Both the position numbers and the translations under genes were made by a program. From Roseofilum acuticapitatum BLCC-M154 (GTDB lineage: Bacteria > Cyanobacteriota > Cyanobacteriia > Cyanobacteriales > Desertifilaceae), in assembly GCF_030068475.1 (NCBI RefSeq), contig NZ_JAQOSP010000006.1:1-64000 (forward strand): a stretch of DNA of 64,000 nt, in the 5' to 3' direction. This document shows, in pieces, positions 1-7,391 of this stretch. How positions within the stretch are numbered: position 1 is the first letter of the stretch; each line of letters opens with the position of its first letter. Below the pieces are notes generated by a model, which worked only from the letters and a program-made list of their open reading frames with translations, had not been told where the DNA came from and ran no database searches.

Positions 1-140
1 GTCCGGTTTCCGCAAGCGGACATGAAAATTTGTTAAGAAGCGGGCAAGATGCCCGCACTCCTCGAATTCTTTGATATGACTGGAGTGGGAGCATCTTGCT
101 CCCTGGATTTTTAATTAGGGTACTTAAGCGGACTTGATAT
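1..140. repeat. Composite palindromic repeat, left end cut by window
   Basis: This copy carries three modules. At the left is an arm containing TCCGC-AA-GCGGA. Next is a 17-nt hairpin GCGGGCA-AGA-TGCCCGC at 40-56. Then comes a 17-nt hairpin GGGAGCA-TCT-TGCTCCC at 87-103. It ends with the arm GCGGACTTGATAT at 128-140. The same modules, in varying order and orientation, recur at about 5.9, 9.0, 14.9, 31.4, 33.1, 39.1 and 51.3 kb. The left ATATCAA arm probably lies just outside the window. Confidence 0.9.
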
Positions 141-160
141 AAGAATAAGGAGATAAGACT

Positions 161-937
161 ATGGTAGCGATTATTGCCGCAGATAACCAAGATACCATTC
201 TCATTGGAACGGTAGACCATGATGAAATTTTAGGTAAAGAGGGGAATGATTACCTGTTTGGGTTAGAGGGTAATGATTGTTTAATGGGTGCAGGGGGACG
301 AGATTTACTGAGTGGCAATACAGGCAATGATTCGATTATTGGTGGAGAGGGTAATGATCTTTGCTATGGGGGACAAAATGATGATTGGATTAATGGTAAT
401 GATGGGGATGATTTTCTTTATGGAGATTTAGGCAATGATATTCTCTATGGAGAGTTAGGGAATGATTACTTTTTTGGGGGAGTGGGGAACGATACTATTG
501 AGGGTAGAGTGGGAGATGATTTGATTTTAGGTGGAATGGGAGATGATTCGCTCATTGGCGGTGCGGGGAATGATTTTATCTGGGGCGGACAAGGCCGTGA
601 TATGATTTCTGGGGGGGATGGAAATGATACCCTCAGTGGCGATATTGGTGGCGGGATTTTGTCTGGAGATGCAGGTGCTGATGTTTATATTTTACGCGCT
701 TCTCTAGCAACTGATTCTAGAAGTATTCCTTTGATTGTTGGCTATCAAGAAATGGATAGGATTGGTTTAGCTGGAATTGCTGTGAATGATGTTAGGGTGG
801 TCAGAACGGGTCATTTTGAAGGCAGAATCGATCAAATCAGTACCGGTATAGCAATCGCTGGTATATACGGTATAGACTTCCGTTTAGTCTTAAATAACCA
901 AATAGTATTTGTAGAAGTGGATGTGGGATTGGCTTGA
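161..937 (+). CDS. Small RTX (haemolysin-type calcium-binding) protein
   Basis: A 258-residue protein made mostly of glycine/aspartate nonapeptide repeats of the GGxGxDxUx type (about residues 25-175), which in this family form Ca2+-binding parallel beta rolls. A C-terminal domain (about 175-258) without repeats resembles the C-terminus of the larger RTX protein at 2975-5662: both have a 'DVxxLR ... DxIGL' stretch. RTX proteins are usually exported in one step by type I secretion using an uncleaved C-terminal signal, and no N-terminal signal peptide is visible here. A good AAGGAG Shine-Dalgarno at 147-152 fixes the start. Two cysteines occur inside repeats (NDCLMG and NDLCYG), which is uncommon for RTX proteins. 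No type I transporter gene is nearby. The exact role (surface, adhesion or regulation) cannot be read from sequence. Confidence 0.88.
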   Translation: MVAIIAADNQDTILIGTVDHDEILGKEGNDYLFGLEGNDCLMGAGGRDLLSGNTGNDSIIGGEGNDLCYGGQNDDWINGNDGDDFLYGDLGNDILYGELGNDYFFGGVGNDTIEGRVGDDLILGGMGDDSLIGGAGNDFIWGGQGRDMISGGDGNDTLSGDIGGGILSGDAGADVYILRASLATDSRSIPLIVGYQEMDRIGLAGIAVNDVRVVRTGHFEGRIDQISTGIAIAGIYGIDFRLVLNNQIVFVEVDVGLA

Positions 938-1613
938 GTGTGCTAAAAGTTTTAGATTTATCATGAATCTCTTTAAGAAAAGAATATTAATTTAGATCAA
1001 TTCCTACAAGCTGACGATCCGCAGGACAAAAATGGGCGACTTGGGAAGAATTCTGCTGAAATTTTTTTTTGAGTTGAAAATCCGTAATCGGGAAAAGGGA
1101 AGATGTAGAAATGGGTGGATAGCAGTTAAAGTGCTGTCCAGTAGAACACGACAAGCTAGGTAGAATTCTATGGATAGGATTATAAATTCTGAAGAGGAAG
1201 CTTCGCCCAAAGTTTTGATAGTTTGAGGGAGTGGGATTCTGCATTGCTGTAGGATCGCCTAAAATTCCCTAACCCTCGAAATTCTTTCTAGCAGATGCGA
1301 TCTATTGCAGATTTCATCTGATTTGGCTTGCATACAGCGCAAAGCGCTGTATCGGTGGACAGTAGGAAAAGATCCCCCCCTTGCCCCCCTTAAAAAGGGG
1401 GGAATAGGAAAACCCCCTGCTTTTTAAGGGGGATTTTCCGCAAGCGGACATGAAAGGGGGATCAAGATGTCCCACATAAAGCGCGAAAACTGCTGTATTA
1501 ACTTGCGATCGGTGTAATTTATGCTCTTGTTACCCACTCCAGATGACCGGGGTCAATGGACTAAAATAAACCCAAAATTAAACCTCTGTGTTGGTCTGGA
1601 AGAACAAAATAAT
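938..1613. other. 676-bp non-coding stretch between RTX gene and kinase gene
   Basis: I see no convincing gene here. The minus-strand frames of 68-85 codons around 987-1244 show no recognisable domain. From 1334 onward the DNA is a repeat element (listed separately). The remainder to 1613 is probably the leader and promoter of the kinase gene, but no promoter boxes are clear. Confidence 0.6.
1334..1463. repeat. GATCCCCC/GGGGGATC palindromic element with flanking 17-nt hairpin
   Basis: It begins with hairpin ACAGCGC-AAA-GCGCTGT (1334-1350), then runs through alternating C-rich and G-rich tracts to GGGGGATC at 1456-1463. The first 75 bp (1334-1408) match the reverse complement of 51435-51508 almost exactly: one substitution, one extra C, and a hairpin loop of AAA here against TTT in the reverse complement there. 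A TCCGC-AA-GCGGA arm module is embedded near 1438-1450. Confidence 0.85.
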
Positions 1614-2927
1614 ATGGTGTGGCAACCGGGACATGAACTCCAAGACAGTCACTATACGATCGCCGGAAAACTGGGCGAAGGTGGATTTGGGATCACCTAT
1701 CTGGCTCAAACTGAAACGGGCGAGAAGGTGGTGATCAAAACGCTCAATGAGAAGATCCGCAATAAAAAAGACTTCGAGAAATGCCAACAAGACTTTCTCA
1801 ATGAAGCTCTGTGGATCGCCAAATGCTCCCATCCCCATATTGTTCGGGTGGAAGAGTTGATCCAAGAAGACCACCTTTGGTGCATTGTTCTGGAGTATAT
1901 CGAAGGAACCAATCTTGGGACTCTAGTGGATACGGAAGGAGCTTTACCGGAAGGGGAAGCGCTCCACTATATCCAACAAATTGGAGATGCTCTGAATACG
2001 GTTCATCATCAAGGGTTCTTGCATCGGGATATTAAGCCACTCAATATCCTGCGGCGTAAGGGTGAAGCCTCCACCACACTGATTGATTTTGGCATGGCTC
2101 GTAAATTTATGCCGAATTTAGTCCAAGGTCATACGGCTTATGTGAGTCGAGGTTTTGCCCCCATAGAACAGTATGATTGGCGATCGTTTAGGGGCCCTTA
2201 CACCGATGTTTATGGGTTAGCGGCTACCCTCTATGCGCTGTTAACGGAAGAAGTGCCAGAGTCGGCAACAAATCGCGATCGCCGAGTGGCTCGCAACCAA
2301 CCCGATCCACTGATTCCACCAAAGCAACTGAATCCTCTGATTAGCGATCGCACCAACACCGCCATTTTAGCAGGCATGGCCCTGGAACCCGAAGACCGGC
2401 CCCAGTCCATTCAGCACTGGTTCGATCTGCTGGGAATTGCCCTCATTTCCCCCCCTTGGCAAGCGCCCCCGGCCATCAACGATACCGAGCGTAAATGGAG
2501 TTCGGCTGTAGGCATGGACTACAGCACCTTAGAGCAACTCCTAGCTGCCGGAAATTGGCAAGAAGCCGATCGCCAAACTGAGCAGATTTTACTCGAAATT
2601 AGCGATCGCACCGCCCAAGGTAGCCTCACCGAAGAGGAAGTCAAATACCTGCCCGGTCGAGACTTGCGAACCCTAGACCGGTTATGGGTACAATACAGCA
2701 ATGGTCACTTTGGGTTTAGCGTACAAAACCGGATATGGCGCTCTTTAGACAAAAACTATCAAGAATTCGGCGATCGGGTCGGTTGGCGATCTCCCGACCA
2801 GTCATGGTTAGCCTACGCTGACCTCACCTTTAATCTGGGCGCTCCCCAGGGCCATCTTCCCACATGGGGAAGGCGGGGGCGCTTATGGCCCTACCTCGGA
2901 TCGCGACTTAAACGCTGTGGACTCTAA
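1614..2927 (+). CDS. Ser/Thr protein kinase with C-terminal GUN4 domain
   Basis: Predicted 437-residue cytoplasmic protein. The N-terminal two thirds are an Hanks-type kinase: glycine loop GEGGFG (residues 21-26), lysine K42 in VVIK, alpha-C glutamate near E64, catalytic loop HRDIKPLN (137-144), DFG (158-160) and an APIEQY activation-segment motif (182-187). The catalytic residues look intact. From about residue 303 a complete GUN4-type domain follows (LLAAGNWQEAD, RDLRTLDRLW, YSNGHFGFSVQ, FGDRVGWR). GUN4 binds porphyrins and stimulates Mg-chelatase in chlorophyll synthesis, so the fusion suggests a kinase responding to tetrapyrroles; that is inference. I chose the ATG at 1614 because homology to kinases starts there with MVWQPG; an in-frame ATG at 1521 would add 31 unconserved-looking residues. 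It lies between two RTX genes, 47 bp upstream of the larger one, and may be co-transcribed with it. Confidence 0.9.
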   Translation: MVWQPGHELQDSHYTIAGKLGEGGFGITYLAQTETGEKVVIKTLNEKIRNKKDFEKCQQDFLNEALWIAKCSHPHIVRVEELIQEDHLWCIVLEYIEGTNLGTLVDTEGALPEGEALHYIQQIGDALNTVHHQGFLHRDIKPLNILRRKGEASTTLIDFGMARKFMPNLVQGHTAYVSRGFAPIEQYDWRSFRGPYTDVYGLAATLYALLTEEVPESATNRDRRVARNQPDPLIPPKQLNPLISDRTNTAILAGMALEPEDRPQSIQHWFDLLGIALISPPWQAPPAINDTERKWSSAVGMDYSTLEQLLAAGNWQEADRQTEQILLEISDRTAQGSLTEEEVKYLPGRDLRTLDRLWVQYSNGHFGFSVQNRIWRSLDKNYQEFGDRVGWRSPDQSWLAYADLTFNLGAPQGHLPTWGRRGRLWPYLGSRLKRCGL

Positions 2928-2974
2928 AACGCCCAGCTTAACTAAACATCATCAAGAATCAGGAGAATCATAAC

Positions 2975-5662
2975 ATGGCATTTATTACGGCTGAATCCAC
3001 CCTATCCGTTGAAGCTCTGACCTTCGTCAAAGTCAACTACGAAGCCGAACTCAAGACCCACTTTGGTCTAGAAATCTCAGAACTCAGCGATGCTCAAATC
3101 TCTGAATTTGCCCTCGACATTTCCGCCACCGTTCTCGGCAAAGCCATTATTTCCGTCGATAGCAAAGGAGAAGGCAGCGTATCCGGCGGTTTGGACAAAG
3201 GTCAAATCCTCATTGGAGGCGGAGGCAGCGATAAACTCAGTGGCGGTAAAGGTAGCGATATCCTCATTGGTGGATCGGGAAAATCCAAAAAATCTACCGG
3301 TAAAGCTAGTGGCGGTACAGCTAAAGACACCGGTAAAGATACTGGCGGTACAGCCAAAGATACGGGTAAACTCTCCAAAATTTCCGGACTATCCGGTGCT
3401 GACGGTGACGACGAAATGGACGGCGGAGATGGCGATGATACCTGTCTCGGTGGAGATGGTAAAGATACCCTCATTGGTGGCAATGGAGATGATTCCTTAG
3501 TCGGTGGAGACGGAGATGACTCCTGTATGGGCGACGATGGCAACGACACCCTAGAGGGCGGTAATGGCAAAAATACCCTCGAAGGCGGTGAAGGGGATGA
3601 CTCCCTCATCGGAGGAAATCAGGATGACACCCTAGTGGGCGATGCCGGTAATGACACCTGTGTGGGTGACAACGGTGAAGACTCCTTAGTGGGTGGCGAT
3701 GGCGATGATTCTCTAGTCGGTGATAACGGTAAAGATACCCTGCTCGGTGGAGATGGCAACGATACCCTAGTTGGCGGCAATGGGAATGATTGCCTCGTGG
3801 GTGGCGAAGGGCCAGATAGTCTGGTGGGTGGTAATGGTAAAGATACCCTCATTGGCGGTGATGTGCTAGATGGTGGAGCAGATGATGATGTCTTAATCTG
3901 CGGCAAAGGCACATCTAAGATTAATGGGGGTGATGGATTTGATATGGTCAGCTTTATCAATGTAGAGCTGGATATTTCCATCAATGTGGGATTAGAAATT
4001 AACCTCTCTGCTACTGGTTCCACCACCGTTACCGGAACCCTAGCCGGAGGAGCGCAACTGAATAATCAGCTTGAAGGCATTGAAGGCTTTACCGGGTCTA
4101 AGGGTAATGACAAGATGACCGGTAGCGAAAATGGCGATGAACTCAATGGGGGAGCGGGTGACGATACCCTGGATGGGGGAGATGGGAATGATACCCTCAC
4201 TTGTGGAGAAGGTAATGATAGTTTGGTTGGCGGCAATGGCTTTGACTTCGTGTCCTATGTGGAAGCCTCGGTTGGTGTAGAGATTAACCTGCAAACGGGT
4301 ATCACGGTTGTTGGCCAATTCGAGAATCAGATTAGCGGATTTGAAGGCGCTATTGGTTCTCAGTTCGATGATGTGATTACCGGTGGTGCAGTTGCGGGCT
4401 TAAATCTGCAAGCAGGCGGCGGTAGCGATACTTATAAGTTGACGGCTGCCAATGCTGTGGGAACCACGATTAAAGATAGTGGCGGTAGTGGTGATGTGAT
4501 TGAAGTGGAAGGGGTTACCCTGTCCTTACCTCCCCAAGGTGAAAATGCACCACCGGCAACGGGAACGAAGGTCTTACGCGATGGCACAAATTTAGTTGTT
4601 GATCTCGATAATGATGGCCAGGTTGATGCAACCAAAGATTTGGTGGTTGAAGACTTCTTCTCCTTTGAAAGCAATTCTGGAGGAGCCGGGGTTGTTGAAA
4701 AAGTCGCTAATTTAACCAGTGCGGAAATTTTGGCGGCCTTCCCCAATCCCCTACCCCCAGCTTCGGGTTCGGGTACGTTTACTGACCCCGTTGCGCCTCC
4801 GAGTCCTTCTTCAACGACAACTACAACCGGAACGAATGTTTCTGTTGAATTCACCACTGAGTTTAATGTCAGTATCGGTAATGATGTGGTGATGGGTACA
4901 GCCGCAGCTAATCTTATCTTTGGTTTGGCGGGTAACGATCAAATTGATGCGGGTGCAGGTGATGACACTGCCAATGGTAACCAAGGCGATGATGTGGTTA
5001 ACGGTGGCGAAGGGAATGATATCTGTTACGGTGGCCAAGGGAATGATGCTGTCAGTGGTGGCGATGGTAATGATATGGCTTCCGGCGATCGCGGCGATGA
5101 TATCGTAAATGGTGATGCTGGCCAAGACCAACTCACCGGCGGCGAAAACAATGACTCCATCGACGGTGGTGCAGATAACGATAACATCTTTGGCGGTCAA
5201 GGCAATGACCTGATCAACGGTGGTGCTGGCGATGATGTCATCAGTGGTGATGCGGGTACAGACACCCTTATCGGTGGTGCAGGCAATGATGTCTTCGTTC
5301 TCCGCACCGGAACCGCAGCCGCAACCGCAGCCGAAGCCGACCTGATTTTAGACTACCGCGAAGGCGACACCATCGGCTTAACCGGTGGCATCACTCCCGA
5401 TAATCTCACGTTCACCGTAGAAAACGGCAATACCATTATCGAAGTCAACAATAATGGCGTAACCTCTGTTCTCGGTATCGTCAGTGGTGTAGCGCCTGAG
5501 CAACTCACCTTTACCACTGCCGATATTCAGGTAAATCTAACCGGTAATGTCTCCGTCATGAGCAGCCTCTTTGTCGGTGGCACTCTTGGTGGTCAAGAAT
5601 TTGCCGTCGGTGCAACCGCGTTTGCCAGTGTTGACTTTACTCAGTCCTTTGCTCTGGTATAG
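2975..5662 (+). CDS. Large RTX calcium-binding repeat protein
   Basis: An 895-residue acidic protein. Residues 1-75 form a unique N-terminal region without a signal peptide. A short Lys/Gly/Thr-rich tract with a repeated GGTAKDTGK unit follows (about 105-130). A long block of GGxGxDxUx nonapeptides fills about 140-320, with shorter blocks near 375-420 and 630-770. Between blocks are non-repeat beta-rich domains (about 325-375, 425-620), and a Pro/Ser/Thr linker lies near 590-620. A C-terminal domain resembles that of the 161-937 protein. The family is typically exported by type I secretion and folds on Ca2+ binding. AGGAGA at 2961-2966 is well placed before the ATG. Unusually, about seven repeats carry cysteine at or near the hydrophobic position (for example DDTCLG, DDSCMG, NDTCVG). 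A strong terminator follows the stop. Confidence 0.9.
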   Translation: MAFITAESTLSVEALTFVKVNYEAELKTHFGLEISELSDAQISEFALDISATVLGKAIISVDSKGEGSVSGGLDKGQILIGGGGSDKLSGGKGSDILIGGSGKSKKSTGKASGGTAKDTGKDTGGTAKDTGKLSKISGLSGADGDDEMDGGDGDDTCLGGDGKDTLIGGNGDDSLVGGDGDDSCMGDDGNDTLEGGNGKNTLEGGEGDDSLIGGNQDDTLVGDAGNDTCVGDNGEDSLVGGDGDDSLVGDNGKDTLLGGDGNDTLVGGNGNDCLVGGEGPDSLVGGNGKDTLIGGDVLDGGADDDVLICGKGTSKINGGDGFDMVSFINVELDISINVGLEINLSATGSTTVTGTLAGGAQLNNQLEGIEGFTGSKGNDKMTGSENGDELNGGAGDDTLDGGDGNDTLTCGEGNDSLVGGNGFDFVSYVEASVGVEINLQTGITVVGQFENQISGFEGAIGSQFDDVITGGAVAGLNLQAGGGSDTYKLTAANAVGTTIKDSGGSGDVIEVEGVTLSLPPQGENAPPATGTKVLRDGTNLVVDLDNDGQVDATKDLVVEDFFSFESNSGGAGVVEKVANLTSAEILAAFPNPLPPASGSGTFTDPVAPPSPSSTTTTTGTNVSVEFTTEFNVSIGNDVVMGTAAANLIFGLAGNDQIDAGAGDDTANGNQGDDVVNGGEGNDICYGGQGNDAVSGGDGNDMASGDRGDDIVNGDAGQDQLTGGENNDSIDGGADNDNIFGGQGNDLINGGAGDDVISGDAGTDTLIGGAGNDVFVLRTGTAAATAAEADLILDYREGDTIGLTGGITPDNLTFTVENGNTIIEVNNNGVTSVLGIVSGVAPEQLTFTTADIQVNLTGNVSVMSSLFVGGTLGGQEFAVGATAFASVDFTQSFALV

Positions 5663-5705
5663 GTTCTCTATCCTGGTTGTTTAAGTTCGGTTAAAACCTA
5701 ATTTT

Positions 5706-5740
5706 GTAGGGGGAATTCATGAATTCCCCCTACTTTTTTT
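5706..5740 (+). terminator. Rho-independent terminator after the large RTX gene
   Basis: A perfect 28-nt palindrome at 5706-5733 (arms of 14 nt, GTAGGGGGAATTCA and its complement) is followed directly by seven T residues. It lies 44 nt after the stop codon of the RTX gene and is the clearest intrinsic terminator in the window. Confidence 0.9.
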
Positions 5741-5768
5741 ATCGAGCTACCACAGCCAATCACCGTAG

Positions 5769-5885
5769 TGCCGTGACACAGCTAAAATAGTGCATTAGCG
5801 TAGGGTGGGTTAGGCGGCTAAAACCTAGACTCTGAGAGCAATCTATCAATCCGCCGTAACCCACCATTTTAGGGTTGTCACGGCA
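5769..5885. repeat. 117-bp nested inverted-repeat element (MITE-like)
   Basis: The outer arms TGCCGTGACA (5769-5778) and TGTCACGGCA (5876-5885) are perfect complements. Inside them CTAAAAT pairs with ATTTTAG, and GGTGGGTTAGGCGG (5804-5817) pairs with CCGCCGTAACCCACC (5851-5865) except for one extra base. The left side carries about 14 extra bases between arms. No open frame lies inside. The structure fits a small non-autonomous mobile element or a structured RNA; no target-site duplication was established. Confidence 0.7.
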
Positions 5886-5893
5886 GGAGAATA

Positions 5894-6083
5894 ATATCAA
5901 GTCCGGTTATTCATGTCCGCGAAGCGCTGTAATTAAAACTCTAGGGAGCGAGACGCTCGCTCTCACCTCTAGGGAGCGAGACGCTCCCACTCCAGTAATA
6001 TCAAGGGATTGGAGGAGTGCGGGCATCTTGCCCGCTTCTCTTTTCCCATTTTCATGTCCGCTTGCGGAAACCTGACTTGATAT
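5894..6083. repeat. Composite palindromic repeat copy
   Basis: It is bounded by ATATCAAGTCCGG on the left and CTGACTTGATAT on the right, an inverted terminal pair. Inside are two GGGAGCG-AGA-CGCTC hairpins (about 5945 and 5975), a GAGTGCGGGCATCTTGCCCG hairpin near 6020, and a TCCGC-TT-GCGGA arm near 6058. The left arm is a hybrid in which the usual GCGGAAA end is replaced by GCGCTGT, the end of the ACAGCGC hairpin class. Confidence 0.85.
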
Positions 6084-6274
6084 GACAGACAGGGTGTAGT
6101 GCGAGCATCTTGCTCGCTAGAGGTGAGACAGCGCTTTGCGCTGTTATGAGGTACAGCATTAATCTATGAGTTGTCATTGCGAACGGAACGCAGTGGAGTG
6201 AAGCAATCTCAGCAATCCCGGTAAACTCGGCGATTGATTTTCTTTGATCGCAATAACAACTGTTTAACCCGACT
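6084..6274. repeat. Degenerate repeat material with ACAGCGC hairpin
   Basis: It contains a GAGCATCTTGCTC hairpin near 6103 and hairpin ACAGCGC-TTT-GCGCTGT at 6128-6144. A unique-looking stretch reaches to a second CGACTTGATATGACAGACAGG sequence start at about 6271, which repeats the sequence around 6074-6092. No gene is supported. Confidence 0.65.
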
Positions 6275-6520
6275 TGATATGACAGACAGGATGTAATGCG
6301 AGCATCTTGCTCGCTGTTACCTCTAGGGAGCATCTTGCTCGCTGTTACCTTCTAGGGAGCATCTTGCTCGCAGTTACCTCTAGGGAGCATCTTGCTCGCA
6401 GTTACCTCTAGGGAGCAAGATGCTCGCAGTTACCTCTAGGGAGCAAGATGCTCGCAGTTACCTCTAGGGAGCGAGACGCTCGCTCTCACCTCTAGGGAGC
6501 GAGACGCTCCCACTCCTTGC
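6275..6520. repeat. Tandem array of eight hairpin units, 28-29 bp period
   Basis: Eight hairpins start at 6299, 6328, 6357, 6385, 6413, 6441, 6469 and 6497, most of them separated by ACCTCTAGG-type spacers. The first four have stem-loop GAGCA-TCT-TGCTC. The fifth and sixth have GAGCA-AGA-TGCTC, the exact reverse complement. The last two have GAGCG-AGA-CGCTC, in which the closing A-T pair has become G-C. The array ends in the usual CCCACTCC tail. It is non-coding on both strands. Confidence 0.9.
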
Positions 6521-6707
6521 TTTACCCTATTTACTGAGTGTATTTTAGAGGTTATAGCACTACGCACTTAGATTTTAAACAAAAAGTTACAGCCGGAAAG
6601 CTCTTACCAACCTCAAGTTGTCCTAACTTTAATGCGTAGCGCTATAACCAAAACTGACGTTACACTACTAAAAGTCCTACCTTCAGAATCATCACAGACT
6701 AACCAAA

Positions 6708-7250
6708 ATGGTTACTTCCACAGACTTTAGCGGTTTATTCAATCAACGCTTTGCCAACAACTTCTTCCCCATCCCCGCAACCAGTCACTGGAATGTGGGA
6801 GTAAAAACCCCTGATTTTCAACTCCCCAATATTACCCAGGGGGGAACAGTGCGCCTATCGGAATATCGCGAGCAAAAACCAGTTGTTCTCGCTTTTACCC
6901 GCATTTTCACCGAAAAACAATACTGTCCCCTGTGTTTCCCCCACATTAAAGAACTCAATGCACAGTATGAAGCGTTCACAGAGCGGGGTGCAGAAGTGCT
7001 ATTAATCACTAGCACCGATGCCAAACAGAGCGAAATCGTAGTGCGAGATTTAGCCTTGAAAATGCCCCTACTCTCCGATCCCGACTGTAGCAGTTTCCGT
7101 GCCTATGCTGTCGGTCAAGCCTTGGGCGCACCTCTCCCCGCCCAATTTGTCCTCGATAAGCGGGGAATTTTGCGCTACAAGCACCTCTTTTCCTTCCTTC
7201 ACCCCAACGCAGACCTTCAAACCCTATTGGCGGCATTAGATTGTCTATAA
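6708..7250 (+). CDS. Peroxiredoxin-like AhpC/TSA family protein
   Basis: A 180-residue thioredoxin-fold protein. The redoxin domain spans about residues 30-175 (VGVKTPDFQLP, then VVLAFTRIF). The putative redox centre is C73-P-L-C76 followed by FPHI, in the position of the peroxidatic cysteine of AhpC/TSA proteins; this CPxC form resembles peroxiredoxin-like proteins more than the classic TPVCT motif. It would reduce peroxides or act as a thiol oxidoreductase in the cytosol. No signal peptide is seen. It stands alone, 141 bp before the RND adaptor gene, behind the hairpin-array region. Substrate and electron donor are unknown. Confidence 0.85.
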   Translation: MVTSTDFSGLFNQRFANNFFPIPATSHWNVGVKTPDFQLPNITQGGTVRLSEYREQKPVVLAFTRIFTEKQYCPLCFPHIKELNAQYEAFTERGAEVLLITSTDAKQSEIVVRDLALKMPLLSDPDCSSFRAYAVGQALGAPLPAQFVLDKRGILRYKHLFSFLHPNADLQTLLAALDCL

Positions 7251-7391
7251 TTGAGGGCATTCTGGAAAAAGAGTAGAGAACACCTTTTCTCTGCTACTAA
7301 TTACCAAATTATGCTTAAGTCATTGGGAGTCTTGGCTAGGCAGAGGATAGAATAAGTGCCGTTATCAAGAATGATCTAGCATAAACCTGTC

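Noticed and set aside
3202-5200. Long antisense frames of 92-141 codons under the large RTX gene
   Set aside because: The periodic GGxGxD codons leave the opposite strand open; composition is a mirror of the repeat and there is no family match.
5875-6333. Frames of 66 and 93 codons on both strands
   Set aside because: They cover composite repeats and are duplicated in pieces at other repeat copies.
6128-6520. CRISPR array
   Set aside because: Units are 28-29 bp tandem copies with nearly no spacer variation, no unique spacers and no cas genes in the window.
7277-7304. Terminator after the peroxiredoxin-like gene
   Set aside because: The AGTAGAGAA / TTCTCTGCTACT pairing needs a 3-nt bulge and no T tract follows.
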